A program made the translations under genes and the position numbers. Below are positions 15,518 through 23,621 of a DNA stretch of 64,000 bases, piece after piece. The notes below the pieces were generated by a model. That model searched no databases. It was not told the origin of the DNA and was given only the letters and a program-made list of their open reading frames with translations. This stretch comes from Halobacteria archaeon HArc-gm2 (GTDB lineage Archaea > Halobacteriota > Halobacteria > Halobacteriales > Haloarculaceae). How positions within the stretch are numbered: the first letter of the stretch is position 1; each line of letters starts with the position of its first letter. The stretch is from assembly GCA_025517465.1 (NCBI GenBank), contig JAOPKE010000007.1, forward strand, positions 62,001 through 126,000, given 5' to 3'.

Positions 15518-16813
15518 ATGAGCGCGATACCCGCGGACGTCGACGCGGACCGGGGCCCGCCGACCGCCGTTCCCCTCGGCCACTTCCTCGTCGGCCTGGC
15601 CTTTCTACTCGCCGGCGTCCTCACCGTCGCGGTCGGACCGGCGGGCCGTCCCGGAACGCTGGGGCGCGTCCACCTCCTGCTGGCCGGCTGGGTCTGCGTG
15701 ACGATCATGGGCGCGATGACGCAGTTCGTCCCGGTGTGGTCAAACGTCGGCCTGCACTCCCGCCGGCTGGCGGTCTGGCAACTGGGACTCGTCACGCTGG
15801 GACTGGCCGGGCTGTCGAGCGCGTTTCTCACCGGTCGAATCGAACTGGCGCCGATCGCCGGGCTCCTCGCCGCGCTGGGGTTCTGGACGTTCGTCTACAA
15901 CCTCGGGCGCACGCTGAGCGGGGTCGAGGAGTTCGACGTGACCGAGCGCCACTTCGCCGTGGCGCTGGCGTGGTTCCTGGCCGTGACGGCGCTCGGGCCG
16001 CTGCTCGCGCTCGACATCACCGTCGGCTTCACCCCCGTCGCGGGCGTCGACCACTACGGAATCCTGGGTTCCCACGCCACGCTGGCGGTGTTCGGGGCGG
16101 TGTTGACGACGGTCGTCGGCGCCCTCTCCCAGCTCGCGACGATGTTCACTCAGACGGAACTCGGGCCCCTCGAACTGCGGTTCCAGCGTGCGGAGACGGT
16201 GCTCTATCCCGTCGGCGTCGCCGCGCTCGCACTGGGACGACTCCTCGCCCACGGCTGGCTCGCCAGGGCGGGCGGGCTGGTCGTCGCGCTCTCCCTCGTC
16301 GGCGTCGGCCTCGTCCTCGCGAACCGGCTCCGGCTGACGCGGGTCGACCGGAACCCGATGCTCACCCGGTACGGCCTGGTCGCCGGGTTCGCCGTGGCGT
16401 GGGGCGTCACTGCCACCGTCGCCTGGTGGACTCAACCGCTGGCCTCCCTGTACGGCGCCCCGACCGTCGGCCCACTGTTGCTCGCCGGCGTCGTCGGCTT
16501 CGTCGTCGCGGGGACGCTCTACCACATCGTCCCGTTCCTGATCTGGGTCCGCGAGTACAGCGACCGGCTCGGGTTCGAACCGGTCCCGATGGTCGACGAC
16601 CTCTACGACGGCCGGGTCGCCGCGGTCGAACTGTTCTCCGTCCTCGGCGGCGGCGGGCTGTTCGCCGCTCGCGACGCCCTCGGCGCCGGGTTCGGTCGGG
16701 CGGGGGCGGTCGTTCTCGCCGTCGGCGTGGCGCTGTTCGCGGCCAACCTGGCGCTGGTCGTCGTGCGTCACGGCGACTACTCGATACGGGGACTACTGCC
16801 AGGGAGCGCGTGA
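15518..16813 (+). CDS. Multi-helix membrane protein, NnrS / haem-copper-like (2)
   Basis: A 431-residue protein with about twelve helices. Conserved-looking elements are GRVHLLLAGWVCVTIMGAM, DHYGILGSHATLAVFGAVL and GTLYHIVPFLIWV, with helix-borne histidines and a G/P pattern as in NnrS and subunit I-like proteins. It lacks the HPEVY copper site. It is the same type of protein as 5477-6697, but here an island box directly precedes ATG 15518 by 38 bases. A haem- or NO-related membrane function is inferred from family resemblance and position. Confidence 0.65.
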   Translation: MSAIPADVDADRGPPTAVPLGHFLVGLAFLLAGVLTVAVGPAGRPGTLGRVHLLLAGWVCVTIMGAMTQFVPVWSNVGLHSRRLAVWQLGLVTLGLAGLSSAFLTGRIELAPIAGLLAALGFWTFVYNLGRTLSGVEEFDVTERHFAVALAWFLAVTALGPLLALDITVGFTPVAGVDHYGILGSHATLAVFGAVLTTVVGALSQLATMFTQTELGPLELRFQRAETVLYPVGVAALALGRLLAHGWLARAGGLVVALSLVGVGLVLANRLRLTRVDRNPMLTRYGLVAGFAVAWGVTATVAWWTQPLASLYGAPTVGPLLLAGVVGFVVAGTLYHIVPFLIWVREYSDRLGFEPVPMVDDLYDGRVAAVELFSVLGGGGLFAARDALGAGFGRAGAVVLAVGVALFAANLALVVVRHGDYSIRGLLPGSA

Positions 16814-16833
16814 GAAAGGCGGACCGCGTCTGG

Positions 16834-17133
16834 TCACCGGGCGTACAGCGAGTAGAGGATGACGCCGAGGCCGGCGGTCATCAGCAGACTCTCGATGAAG
16901 ATGGGGATAGCCAGGTCGATGTGGAAGAACTGGGCCACCACGAGGTGGAGGATTCCGCCGAGGAACGCCCCGATCGTTATCACCCCGAACCCGAGGGCGA
17001 GAGCGCCTAACTCGCGCGCCTGGGTCCGTTTGTACGCCTTGTACGAGTAGTACGTGATGAGGCCGCCCAGGACGAGCGTGAGCGTCTTCGTCGCGATGAT
17101 ACCGATCTCTGAACTTGGAACGTGCGGGCTCAT
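16834..17133 (-). CDS. DUF7521-type membrane protein
   Basis: A 99-residue protein with three hydrophobic helices (about 10-28, 44-68, 73-96) around a YKAYKRTQ loop. Haloarchaeal DUF7521 proteins of this size are usually encoded right behind a winged-helix regulator, as here: ATG 17133 overlaps the regulator's stop (ATGA). It may act as a membrane partner of that regulator. The biochemical role is unknown. Confidence 0.7.
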   Translation of the reverse strand: MSPHVPSSEIGIIATKTLTLVLGGLITYYSYKAYKRTQARELGALALGFGVITIGAFLGGILHLVVAQFFHIDLAIPIFIESLLMTAGLGVILYSLYAR

Positions 17134-17507
17134 GTTTCCTTTCTAACCTCCGACCAGAGCGTGGCCAGGCGCTGGTCCGCCGACCGGGGGCGGTGGGCGA
17201 TGTCGACGTCGAACTCGCGGTTCTCGTCGAGCATGACGACGACCTCCTCGAAGTCGATCGCGTACCGACTCGCGTGTTGCCCGTCGGGGCGCACCTCGAC
17301 GCCCTCTGCCAGGAGCGACGCCTCCGTCAGCAGCTCTATCTTCCGATAGCAGGTCGACAGCGGGACGTCGCTGGCCTCGGAGATCTCGCTGGCCGTCATG
17401 GGTTCGTCGAGCGCTTTGACGATCGCCCGACAGTCCTCGTCGTCGAGCGCGTCGAGGACGTCCTCGAAGTCGGGCCCCTCCTGGTCGCCGAACGGGTCAC
17501 GGACCAT
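17130..17507 (-). CDS. Winged-helix transcriptional regulator
   Basis: A 125-residue protein. LDDEDCRAIVKALDEPMTAS, then EISEASDVPLSTCYRKIELL, is an ArsR-like winged helix, followed by a wing and a short dimer segment. A TATA-like GGTTATGG about 30 bases before ATG 17507 suggests leaderless transcription. A CGAAC-N2-GTTCG box lies 82 bases upstream of the start, inside the end of the halocyanin gene. It is cotranscribed and coupled with the DUF7521 gene. Confidence 0.8.
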   Translation of the reverse strand: MVRDPFGDQEGPDFEDVLDALDDEDCRAIVKALDEPMTASEISEASDVPLSTCYRKIELLTEASLLAEGVEVRPDGQHASRYAIDFEEVVVMLDENREFDVDIAHRPRSADQRLATLWSEVRKET

Positions 17508-17582
17508 CTCTCCTGCCGGTCTCTGGACGGAAGCACCATAACCCCACCGACATCGCCGGGTGGCGACGCGGATCTGGGGCGT

Positions 17583-18236
17583 TCACCGTCGAACACGTTC
17601 GCCCGCCATCGGCCCGCCATCGTCCCTGTCGAGGAACGCCGCGAACGCGAGCGGCGACAGCAGGCCGGCCACGAGCGAGACGCCGAACGCGATGGCGCCC
17701 CAGTCGGCGCCGGTCAGCTCGCCGTTCCCGCCGCCGGAGCCGCCGGCGTCGCTGCCGCCCGACTCCCCGCCGCTTCCGCCGGCACCGAGGTTCGGGTCGC
17801 CGACGACCACGACGCCTTTCATCCCCATCGACTTGTGGGGCATGCAGAAGTACTTCACTACGCCCTCTTCCTCGAAGGTCTGTTCGAACGTGAAGCCGGT
17901 CTCGTCGGTGAGTTCGCTCTTGAAACTGCCGTCCTCGGCTTCGACGTTGTGACTCCCGGCGACCCACTCCCAGGTGACCGTCGTGCCGGGGTCGATCTGG
18001 ACGGCCGCGGGGCCGAAGCCGAAGTTACCGCCGTTGGCCTCGGTGCCAACCTCGACGGTGACTTCGCCGCTGCCCGTCTCGTCGACGACGCCGTCGTAGT
18101 TGTCTGCGTTGTCGAGGTAGCCGTCGAAGGTAGTCTGTGCACGCGTGGGCCGGGCGCTGGCCAGCGCCGCGCCGCCGATAGCGGCGCCGGCGCCGGCGCG
18201 AAGGACGCTCCGGCGGGAGTACGTCTGGGAGTTCAT
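17583..18236 (-). CDS. Halocyanin (blue copper protein) with C-terminal anchor
   Basis: 217 residues. A Tat signal (SRRSVLRAGAGAAIGGAALA) is followed by a plastocyanin-like domain with copper ligands His in GSHNVEAE and Cys/His/Met in FCMPHKSMGM. Then come a Gly/Ser-rich linker and one C-terminal helix (about 180-200) with a basic tail. It is an extracytoplasmic electron carrier, a plausible donor to the multicopper oxidase, NosZ or the oxidase. A TATA-like TTTATATGG lies just upstream of ATG 18236, with the 17-base palindrome 42 bases from the start. It is divergent from the multicopper oxidase gene. Confidence 0.92.
   Translation of the reverse strand: MNSQTYSRRSVLRAGAGAAIGGAALASARPTRAQTTFDGYLDNADNYDGVVDETGSGEVTVEVGTEANGGNFGFGPAAVQIDPGTTVTWEWVAGSHNVEAEDGSFKSELTDETGFTFEQTFEEEGVVKYFCMPHKSMGMKGVVVVGDPNLGAGGSGGESGGSDAGGSGGGNGELTGADWGAIAFGVSLVAGLLSPLAFAAFLDRDDGGPMAGERVRR
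17590..17601. promoter_or_regulatory. CGAAC-AC-GTTCG box inside halocyanin 3' end
   Basis: CGAACACGTTCG overlaps the last codons of halocyanin and lies 82 bases upstream of the winged-helix start at 17507. It is farther away than the usual 38 bases. Confidence 0.6.
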
Positions 18237-18278
18237 CGGTGTGAGATACGACGACACCATATAAACTGGACGCGGGCT

Positions 18279-18295
18279 TTCCCAGTCGCCGGGAA
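18279..18295. promoter_or_regulatory. TTCCCAG-TCG-CCGGGAA palindrome
   Basis: A 17-base dyad in the divergent promoter of halocyanin (ATG 18236, 42 bases away) and multicopper oxidase (ATG 18360, 64 bases away, TATATAC at 18330-18336). The same motif occurs at 21250-21266, again 42 bases from a minus-strand start. Confidence 0.65.
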
Positions 18296-18359
18296 CGGTT
18301 CTTCGCCGCTGAGAACGCCCCTCCGGGGGTATATACTGCGGGTCTTTATCACCTCCTGT

Positions 18360-19517
18360 ATGACGAAGCACATCGGCGCACCCGGACGCGGTATCTCGCG
18401 GCGCGACTTCGTGAAGGCGACCGGTAGTACTGGCTTACTGGCGAGCGTCGCTGGCTGTGTCTCCACACCCGGAACGCAACGTAGCGTCGACGCCGGCGCG
18501 GGCGACCCCACGCCCCAGCAGTCGGCGTCGGACCTCCCCACGACGTCGCCCCCGGAGGTCGTCAACGTCGACGAACAGGGCGGGTCGGTCACGCTCACCT
18601 CGACGCCCGCGCGCCATCTGGCCCACCCCGGCCAGTCGATGGGTGGCCCCGTCGAACTGCCGAAGGTGTGGGCGTTCTCGGCCGACGACGGCGAACCGAG
18701 CGTCCCCGGCCCCATCCTCCGGACCACCGAGGGCGAGGACATGGAGGTCACCTTCGACAACACCGACGGGATGCAGCCCCACACCGTCCACTTCCACGGC
18801 GTGCGCAAGACCTGGGAGAACGACGGCGTGCCGACGACGACGGGTATCACCATCAATCCCGGCGAGAAGCACACCTACGAGATCCCCGCCAACGTCCCCG
18901 GGACGCACCTCTATCACTGCCACTACCAGACCCATCGCCACATCGACATGGGGATGTACGGCATCTTCCGCGTCGACCCGAAGGGGTACGAGGAGGCCGA
19001 CAAGGAGTACTTCCTCACGATGAAGGAGTGGGACTCCCGCCTCAACCGCCAGATGGCCGGCCAGGACGTCACCTACGACGTCCGGAACCGCCGCCCCGAC
19101 ACGTTCACCATCAACGGGAAGTGCGCCCCCCGGACCCTCCACCCCGAAGACGGCTCGCCCATCATCGTCGAACACGGCGACACCGTCCGGATCCACCTCT
19201 GCAACAACGGGTACATGAACCACCCGATGCACCTCCACAACCACCGCTTCCAGGTGATCGCCCGGGACGGCGGCACCATCCCGGAGGCCGCCCGCAACTA
19301 CCAGGACATCACCGACGTCCCGCCCGCCCAGCGCCACACCATCGAGTTCGAGGCCGACGCCGACCCCGGCATCTACCTCATGCACTGCCACAAGGTTAGC
19401 CACGCCATGAACGGCACCAGCTACCCCGGCGGCATGGTCGGCGGCATCGTCTACAAGGAGGCCATGGACACCGACATCTTCGCACAGCTGATGGACTACG
19501 CCGGCTACGAGGGGTAG
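18360..19517 (+). CDS. Two-domain multicopper oxidase (NirK-like architecture)
   Basis: 385 residues. Tat motif (RR 14-15) and lipobox-like VAGC (Cys33) precede two cupredoxin domains. Copper motifs are HTVHFHG (141-147), HCH with His192/Met197 (186-197), HPMHLH (288-293) and HCHKVSH (342-348). The HxH and HCH pairs make a trinuclear site, and cysteine-type T1 ligands occur in both domains. That differs from NirK, which has an HC-AP type motif and only a mononuclear T2 centre. So it is probably a type A two-domain oxidase (laccase-like), exported and lipid-anchored. An electron partner is likely the divergent halocyanin. A nitrite reductase role is possible but not supported by the ligand pattern. 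Confidence 0.85.
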   Translation: MTKHIGAPGRGISRRDFVKATGSTGLLASVAGCVSTPGTQRSVDAGAGDPTPQQSASDLPTTSPPEVVNVDEQGGSVTLTSTPARHLAHPGQSMGGPVELPKVWAFSADDGEPSVPGPILRTTEGEDMEVTFDNTDGMQPHTVHFHGVRKTWENDGVPTTTGITINPGEKHTYEIPANVPGTHLYHCHYQTHRHIDMGMYGIFRVDPKGYEEADKEYFLTMKEWDSRLNRQMAGQDVTYDVRNRRPDTFTINGKCAPRTLHPEDGSPIIVEHGDTVRIHLCNNGYMNHPMHLHNHRFQVIARDGGTIPEAARNYQDITDVPPAQRHTIEFEADADPGIYLMHCHKVSHAMNGTSYPGGMVGGIVYKEAMDTDIFAQLMDYAGYEG

Positions 19518-19620
19518 GAGCGGTTCGGTTTCGGACGCGTAGACGACTCGGGGCTCACGGCTCGCGCCCGTCAACTGGGCTGTTTTCGACGCCGTCGGCG
19601 GACGGATCGCCGCGTGAACA

Positions 19621-19660
19621 GAATCAGCTTCGGGCCTACTGAATCAGCTTCGGACCTACT
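19621..19660. repeat. 20-bp tandem duplication over a stop codon
   Basis: Two adjacent copies of GAATCAGCTTCGGRCCTACT (19621-19640, 19641-19660). The second holds the stop codon of the DUF1059 gene. Confidence 0.8.
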
Positions 19661-19805
19661 GGATCATGTCACGCGCTTCGTCGTCGCTCAGATCCATGTC
19701 GTGTTTCTCCTTCGCGTGCTCTTTGACGTGTTCGATGACCTCGTGCTCGTCTTCGGACTTGATCATGAACTCGTCTCCCTGGCTACAGTCGACCTGATAT
19801 GCCAT
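19656..19805 (-). CDS. DUF1059 small protein
   Basis: A 49-residue acidic protein starting MAYQVDCSQGDEFMIKSEDE and continuing EVIEHVKEHAKEKHDMDLSD, the usual DUF1059 layout: a short Cys-containing beta hairpin followed by a helix with HxxxxH. An AT-rich AAAATAACAAT lies about 30 bases upstream of ATG 19805, consistent with a leaderless transcript. Function unknown. The family often accompanies respiratory genes in haloarchaea. Confidence 0.85.
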   Translation of the reverse strand: MAYQVDCSQGDEFMIKSEDEHEVIEHVKEHAKEKHDMDLSDDEARDMIQ

Positions 19806-20100
19806 GGGCGACTGTAGGCGCCGTCGCCGTATTGTTATTTTCCGGGGTCCAGCCAGTAAGGCCGACGCCGGCTGGAGTAACCCGTGGTGTCTCGCGCGAA
19901 CCCCATCACTACGGGGCGCTTACTCGTCACGACGGAGGACGTCGTCACCGCGGCGCTTCCCTGCGAGACGGGTAACCGAAACGTAGGCGTGGCGGTGACG
20001 TCGTTCACCCGCCGCTACCGCTCCGTTCAGGCTCGATGTTCCCGAAGCCGACGCCCCGTCTCGCCACCAGCTTCGAACGAGTCGCAGCGAACGCGCGCAT

Positions 20101-21207
20101 TCACGTGCTCGACACGGGGTGCTCGGAGTCTCCCGGCAGCGGGCCGTCGTAGCCGTCGGGAATATACCCACACAGCGGGTCGCTCTCCAGCGGGTCCCCG
20201 GTCGTCGCGAACGCCCGCGAGCGACTCCCGCCGCAGACGTGCTTGAACTCACACGCGCCGCACTTGCCCTTCAGCTGATCCCTGTCTCGAAGCGACGTGA
20301 ACAGGTCGGAGTTCCGGTACACGTCGACGACGTCGTCCTCGCGGACGTTCCCGGCGGCTTTCGGCAGGAACCCCGACGGGAACACCTCGCCCGTGTGGCT
20401 CACGAAGGCGAAGCCGTCGCCGGCGACGATGCCGGCGCGGCGCTTCGTGCCGGGATCTTCGCCTCCGGCGCCCTCGCTCTCCTCGCGCCGCTTCTGGATG
20501 CCGACACGCCGGTAGTGGGGCGCCTCGGTCGTCTTGACGCCGAAGGGCCGCTCGTCGCTCACCCCTTGCAACCATTCCATCACCCGCTCCGCCCGCCCCG
20601 GCGAAATCGGGTCTAGTACCGCGCCGCGGCCGACGGGGACGAGGAAGAAGACGCTCCACAGCACCGCGCCCATCTCCTCGACCAGGTCGGCGATGGCGGG
20701 GAGTTCCTCGACCGTCTGGGCGCACACCGTCGTGTTGATCTGGATGGGCAGGCCGGCGTCGGCGGCGTCACGAGCGGCCCGGAGCGTCTGTTCGAAGCTT
20801 CCCGATTCGCCGCGGAAGGCGTCGTGCGAGTCGGCGGTCGCGCCGTCGAGGCTCACCGCCATCCGCCGGAGGCCGGCGTCGGCCAGGTCGTCGATGGCGT
20901 CGGCGGTGAGTTCGTCCGTCCCGCTGGGGGTCAGCGTCATCGAGAGCCCGCGGTCGGTGCCGTAGTCGACCAGGTCGACGAGGTCGGGGCGTTTCATTGG
21001 GTCGCCGCCGGAGAGGACGACCAGCTGTCCCTCGCCGAACTCGCCGACGTCGTCGAGCAACTGCTTGCCCTCCGCGGTGGTGAGTTCGTCGGGGTGGCGG
21101 GCGGGCTGGGCGTCGGCGCGGCAGTGCTCGCAGGCGAGTTCACAGGCCTGGGTGACCTCCCAGATCAGTACCAGCGGTCGCTCGGCCGTGTCCGCGGGCG
21201 GTCGCAT
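20101..21207 (-). CDS. Radical SAM/SPASM enzyme, AhbD-like (TIGR04053 type)
   Basis: 368 residues. The radical-SAM cluster motif CELACEHC (CX3CX2C) lies in WEVTQACELACEHCRADA, followed by the GGDP motif. The C-terminal SPASM cysteines are in GKCGACEFKHVCGGSRSRAF and in the closing CGYIPDG. The overall plan (INTTV, SVFFLVPVGRG, AGDGFAFVSHTGEV) matches AhbD, the haem b synthase of the sirohaem pathway, and its close TIGR04053 relatives. The exact substrate is uncertain. A 17-base palindrome stands 42 bases upstream of ATG 21207, shared with the divergent PaaB-like/ahbC operon. Confidence 0.8.
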   Translation of the reverse strand: MRPPADTAERPLVLIWEVTQACELACEHCRADAQPARHPDELTTAEGKQLLDDVGEFGEGQLVVLSGGDPMKRPDLVDLVDYGTDRGLSMTLTPSGTDELTADAIDDLADAGLRRMAVSLDGATADSHDAFRGESGSFEQTLRAARDAADAGLPIQINTTVCAQTVEELPAIADLVEEMGAVLWSVFFLVPVGRGAVLDPISPGRAERVMEWLQGVSDERPFGVKTTEAPHYRRVGIQKRREESEGAGGEDPGTKRRAGIVAGDGFAFVSHTGEVFPSGFLPKAAGNVREDDVVDVYRNSDLFTSLRDRDQLKGKCGACEFKHVCGGSRSRAFATTGDPLESDPLCGYIPDGYDGPLPGDSEHPVSST

Positions 21208-21249
21208 GCGGGTGTGTACTTGCTCGTCACGAAAAACGACGTAACCGGA

Positions 21250-21266
21250 TTCCCAGTCGCTGGGAA
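21250..21266. promoter_or_regulatory. TTCCCAG-TCG-CTGGGAA palindrome
   Basis: A perfect 17-base dyad between divergent radical-SAM transcription units, 42 bases from ATG 21207 and 35 bases from ATG 21302. It is the second copy of the motif at 18279-18295. Confidence 0.7.
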
Positions 21267-21301
21267 CAGGCTGTACGGGTTAGGTCGCGCGCGCGCAAGC
21301 G

Positions 21302-21586
21302 ATGGACATGTCGACCGAATCGTCAGCGCCGGACAGTGAGACGGGCGACCTGGACCACGAGGTGACCGCACCGCGGGCGAGTAACGGCCGCGAGTGGGAG
21401 CTGTTCGTCAGCGAGGACGCGACCGACCCACCGCGCCACGCCGGCAGCGTCACCGCGCCCTCGCGGGAGGTGGCCGTCGAGCAGGCCGAACGGCTGGTGG
21501 GTCGGGACGCCGAGACGCTGTGGGTCTGTCCGGCCGACGAGGTGGCCCGGCGGACGACCGCGAACGTGAGGCTCGCCAACCGATGA
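21302..21586 (+). CDS. PaaB-like small protein, Htur_1727-type radical-SAM partner
   Basis: 94 residues. After a 25-residue acidic leader comes one compact domain, REWELFVSEDATDPPRHAGS then VEQAERLVGRDAETLWVCPA, with the strand-helix layout of PaaB. Proteins like this, encoded next to radical-SAM genes, have been proposed as Htur_1727-family candidate RiPPs (from memory). Its TGA overlaps the ATG of the following radical-SAM gene (ATGA), so expression is coupled. It carries one cysteine. Whether it is a modified substrate or a carrier/chaperone is open. Confidence 0.75.
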   Translation: MDMSTESSAPDSETGDLDHEVTAPRASNGREWELFVSEDATDPPRHAGSVTAPSREVAVEQAERLVGRDAETLWVCPADEVARRTTANVRLANR

Positions 21587-22794
21587 TCTCCGTCAGCAAG
21601 CTGCTCTGCGACCTGGACGCCGAAGGCGACGGCCTGCGCTACGACGCGGCCGACGAGTCCGGCAAGCCACAGATCACCGCGGAGAAACAGCGTCGCCCGG
21701 TCGTCGTCTGGAACCTCACGAAGCAGTGCAACCTCTACTGCACCCACTGCTACGCCTCGGCCGACACCGAGACGGCGCCGGGCGAACTCTCCACGCGGGA
21801 AGGGAAGGCGCTCCTCGACGATCTGGCCGACTACGGCGCGCCGGTCGTCCTCTTCTCCGGCGGCGAACCGCTGGTCCGCGACGACCTGGAGGAGTTGATA
21901 GCCTACGCCGCTGACCGCGGCCTCCGGCCTGTCCTCTCGACGAACGGCACGCTGATCACCGAAGAGCGGGCCGAAGCGTTGCGGGACGCGGGCCTCCAGT
22001 ACGCCGGCGTCTCCGTCGACGGCCTGCCGGAGCGCAACGACGCGTTCCGCGGGAAGGAGGGCGCCTTCGACGCGGCCGTCCGCGGCATCGAGCACTGCCT
22101 CGACGCGGGGCTGAAGACCGGCCTGCGCTACACCATCACCGACCACAACGCCGCCGATCTCGAAGGAGTGGTCGACCTGCTGACCGACGTCGGCCTCGAC
22201 CGGTTCTGTTTCTACCACCTCGACTACGGCGGGCGCGGCACCGAGATCCTCGACGCCGACCTCACGCCGTCCGAGCGGCGGGAGGCGGTCGAGCGAGTCT
22301 GCGAGATGACCCGCGACTACCACGACCGTGGAGAGGAGATCGAGACGCTGCTCGTGGGCAACTACGCCGACGCGGGCTATCTGGTCGAGTACGCCCGCGA
22401 ACACCTCGGCGAGGCCCGGGCCGAGCGCATCCACCACTACCTCCGGATCAACGGCGGCGACCCGGCGGGCGAGCGGGTGGCCAACGTCGACTACCAGGGC
22501 AACGTCCACCCGACGCAGTTCTGGCAGAACTACTCGCTGGGCAACGTCCGCGACCGACCGTTCGGCGCCATCTGGGCGGACGACTCGAATCCGGTGCTGG
22601 GAGCGCTCCGGAACCGCGACGACCAGCTAACCGGCAAGTGCGCCGACTGCCGGTACAGGGACATCTGTCGCGGCGGGTCGCGGTTGCGCGCGCTCACCGT
22701 CCACGACGACTTCTTCGCGCCGGACCCGCAGTGTTACCTGACCGACGAGGAAGTGGGCGCCGTCGGGCCGGACGTCAGCCTCCCCGACGCCTGA
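21583..22794 (+). CDS. ahbC: Radical SAM/SPASM protein AhbC-like (NirJ1), 12,18-didecarboxysirohaem deacetylase
   Basis: 403 residues. WNLTKQCNLYCTHCYASADT gives the CX3CX2C cluster, followed by the FSGGEPL motif and SVDGLPERNDAFRG. The C-terminal SPASM cysteines are in GKCADCRYRDICRGGSRLRA and the closing CYLTDEEVG. The blocks DNHNAADL, CFYHLDYGGRG, YLRINGGDPAGE and NVDYQGNVHPTQFW are those of AhbC, which removes two acetate side chains from 12,18-didecarboxysirohaem to give Fe-coproporphyrin III. ATG 21583 is fixed by overlap with the PaaB-like gene. Together with the AhbD-like gene it provides the last steps of sirohaem-dependent haem synthesis. Confidence 0.85.
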   Translation: MISVSKLLCDLDAEGDGLRYDAADESGKPQITAEKQRRPVVVWNLTKQCNLYCTHCYASADTETAPGELSTREGKALLDDLADYGAPVVLFSGGEPLVRDDLEELIAYAADRGLRPVLSTNGTLITEERAEALRDAGLQYAGVSVDGLPERNDAFRGKEGAFDAAVRGIEHCLDAGLKTGLRYTITDHNAADLEGVVDLLTDVGLDRFCFYHLDYGGRGTEILDADLTPSERREAVERVCEMTRDYHDRGEEIETLLVGNYADAGYLVEYAREHLGEARAERIHHYLRINGGDPAGERVANVDYQGNVHPTQFWQNYSLGNVRDRPFGAIWADDSNPVLGALRNRDDQLTGKCADCRYRDICRGGSRLRALTVHDDFFAPDPQCYLTDEEVGAVGPDVSLPDA

Positions 22795-22963
22795 GCGGCG
22801 AGCGTTACGAGCATCGACGAGCGCCACGAGCGCCGGCGAACGTCACGAACGGACCCGGTCGAAATCTCTGTCTTCGCGGCCCCGCCGCTCACAGTTCCGT
22901 GCAACCGCGAAAAAGAACGCGACGAGAATGGATCGGGCAGCAGTGTGGACGGCGTTCGTCGGC

Positions 22964-23509
22964 CTACTCGACGTGGATGGCGCCTTTCATGCCGGCGGCC
23001 TCGTGGGGCGTACAGGAGTAGATGAACGTCCCCGACTCCTCGAAGGTGTGGCTGTAGGTGTGGCCCGCTTCGGAGGCGGTCTCCGCGTCGAGGGGACCGT
23101 CGTCCTGCGAGACGACGTCGTGGCTCCCGCCCTCGCCGGTCCACTCCCAGGTGACGGTGGTCCCGCTGGAGATGGCGATGGCCGCTGGGTCGAACGAGAG
23201 GCCCTCGTACCCGACCATGACGGTGACCTCGTCCTGGCCGGTCCAGTCGACGGTCTGTTCGTAGTTGTTCGCGCCGTCGAGCCAGCCGTCGTAGTTCGGC
23301 TCCTCGTCGAGGAACGACCGCTCGCCGCCGTCGCTTCCGCCGTCGGAGCTGTCGCCCCCGTCGGAGCTGTCGCCACCGTCGCCGCCGTCGCTTCCGGCGT
23401 CGCCACCGTCACCGCCGTCGCCGCCGCCCGAACAGCCGGCCAGGAGCGTGGCTCCGGCGATACCCGTCGCGTACATGAACGTCCGTCGCTCGAATGATTT
23501 CTCTGACAT
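22964..23509 (-). CDS. Halocyanin (lipoprotein type)
   Basis: 181 residues. A basic leader and lipobox LLAGC (Cys26) are followed by a Gly/Asp/Ser-rich linker to about residue 63 and one plastocyanin-like domain with ligands in GSHDVVSQ and SCTPHEAAGM. ATG 23509 is chosen: a TATA-like CATTTATCC lies 25-30 bases upstream, and the palindromic box stands about 36 bases above that. It is an electron carrier on the outer face of the membrane, next to the nos operon and a likely donor to NosZ. Confidence 0.92.
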   Translation of the reverse strand: MSEKSFERRTFMYATGIAGATLLAGCSGGGDGGDGGDAGSDGGDGGDSSDGGDSSDGGSDGGERSFLDEEPNYDGWLDGANNYEQTVDWTGQDEVTVMVGYEGLSFDPAAIAISSGTTVTWEWTGEGGSHDVVSQDDGPLDAETASEAGHTYSHTFEESGTFIYSCTPHEAAGMKGAIHVE

Positions 23510-23574
23510 CACCTGAATGGTCGTCGTCACGGGATAAATGCCCGTAGCCGATTCCCGAAATCTGGCAGGCAGGC

Positions 23575-23586
23575 CGAACACGTTCG
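23575..23586. promoter_or_regulatory. CGAAC-AC-GTTCG box
   Basis: CGAACACGTTCG lies 65 bases upstream of the halocyanin ATG 23509 and about 36 bases upstream of its TATA-like CATTTATCC. Confidence 0.7.
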
Positions 23587-23621
23587 CCCGAACACCGTCA
23601 CCGGAGCGCGGCGCGCGGGTC

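Noticed and set aside
18360..19517. Calling the multicopper protein a NirK nitrite reductase
   Set aside because: The first-domain motif is HCH plus H/M in laccase spacing, not the NirK HC-AP type motif, and HxH pairs for a trinuclear centre are present. A two-domain oxidase fits better.
19614..19817. 67-residue plus-strand frame opposite DUF1059
   Set aside because: The minus strand carries a clear DUF1059 gene with a promoter; this frame is its shadow.
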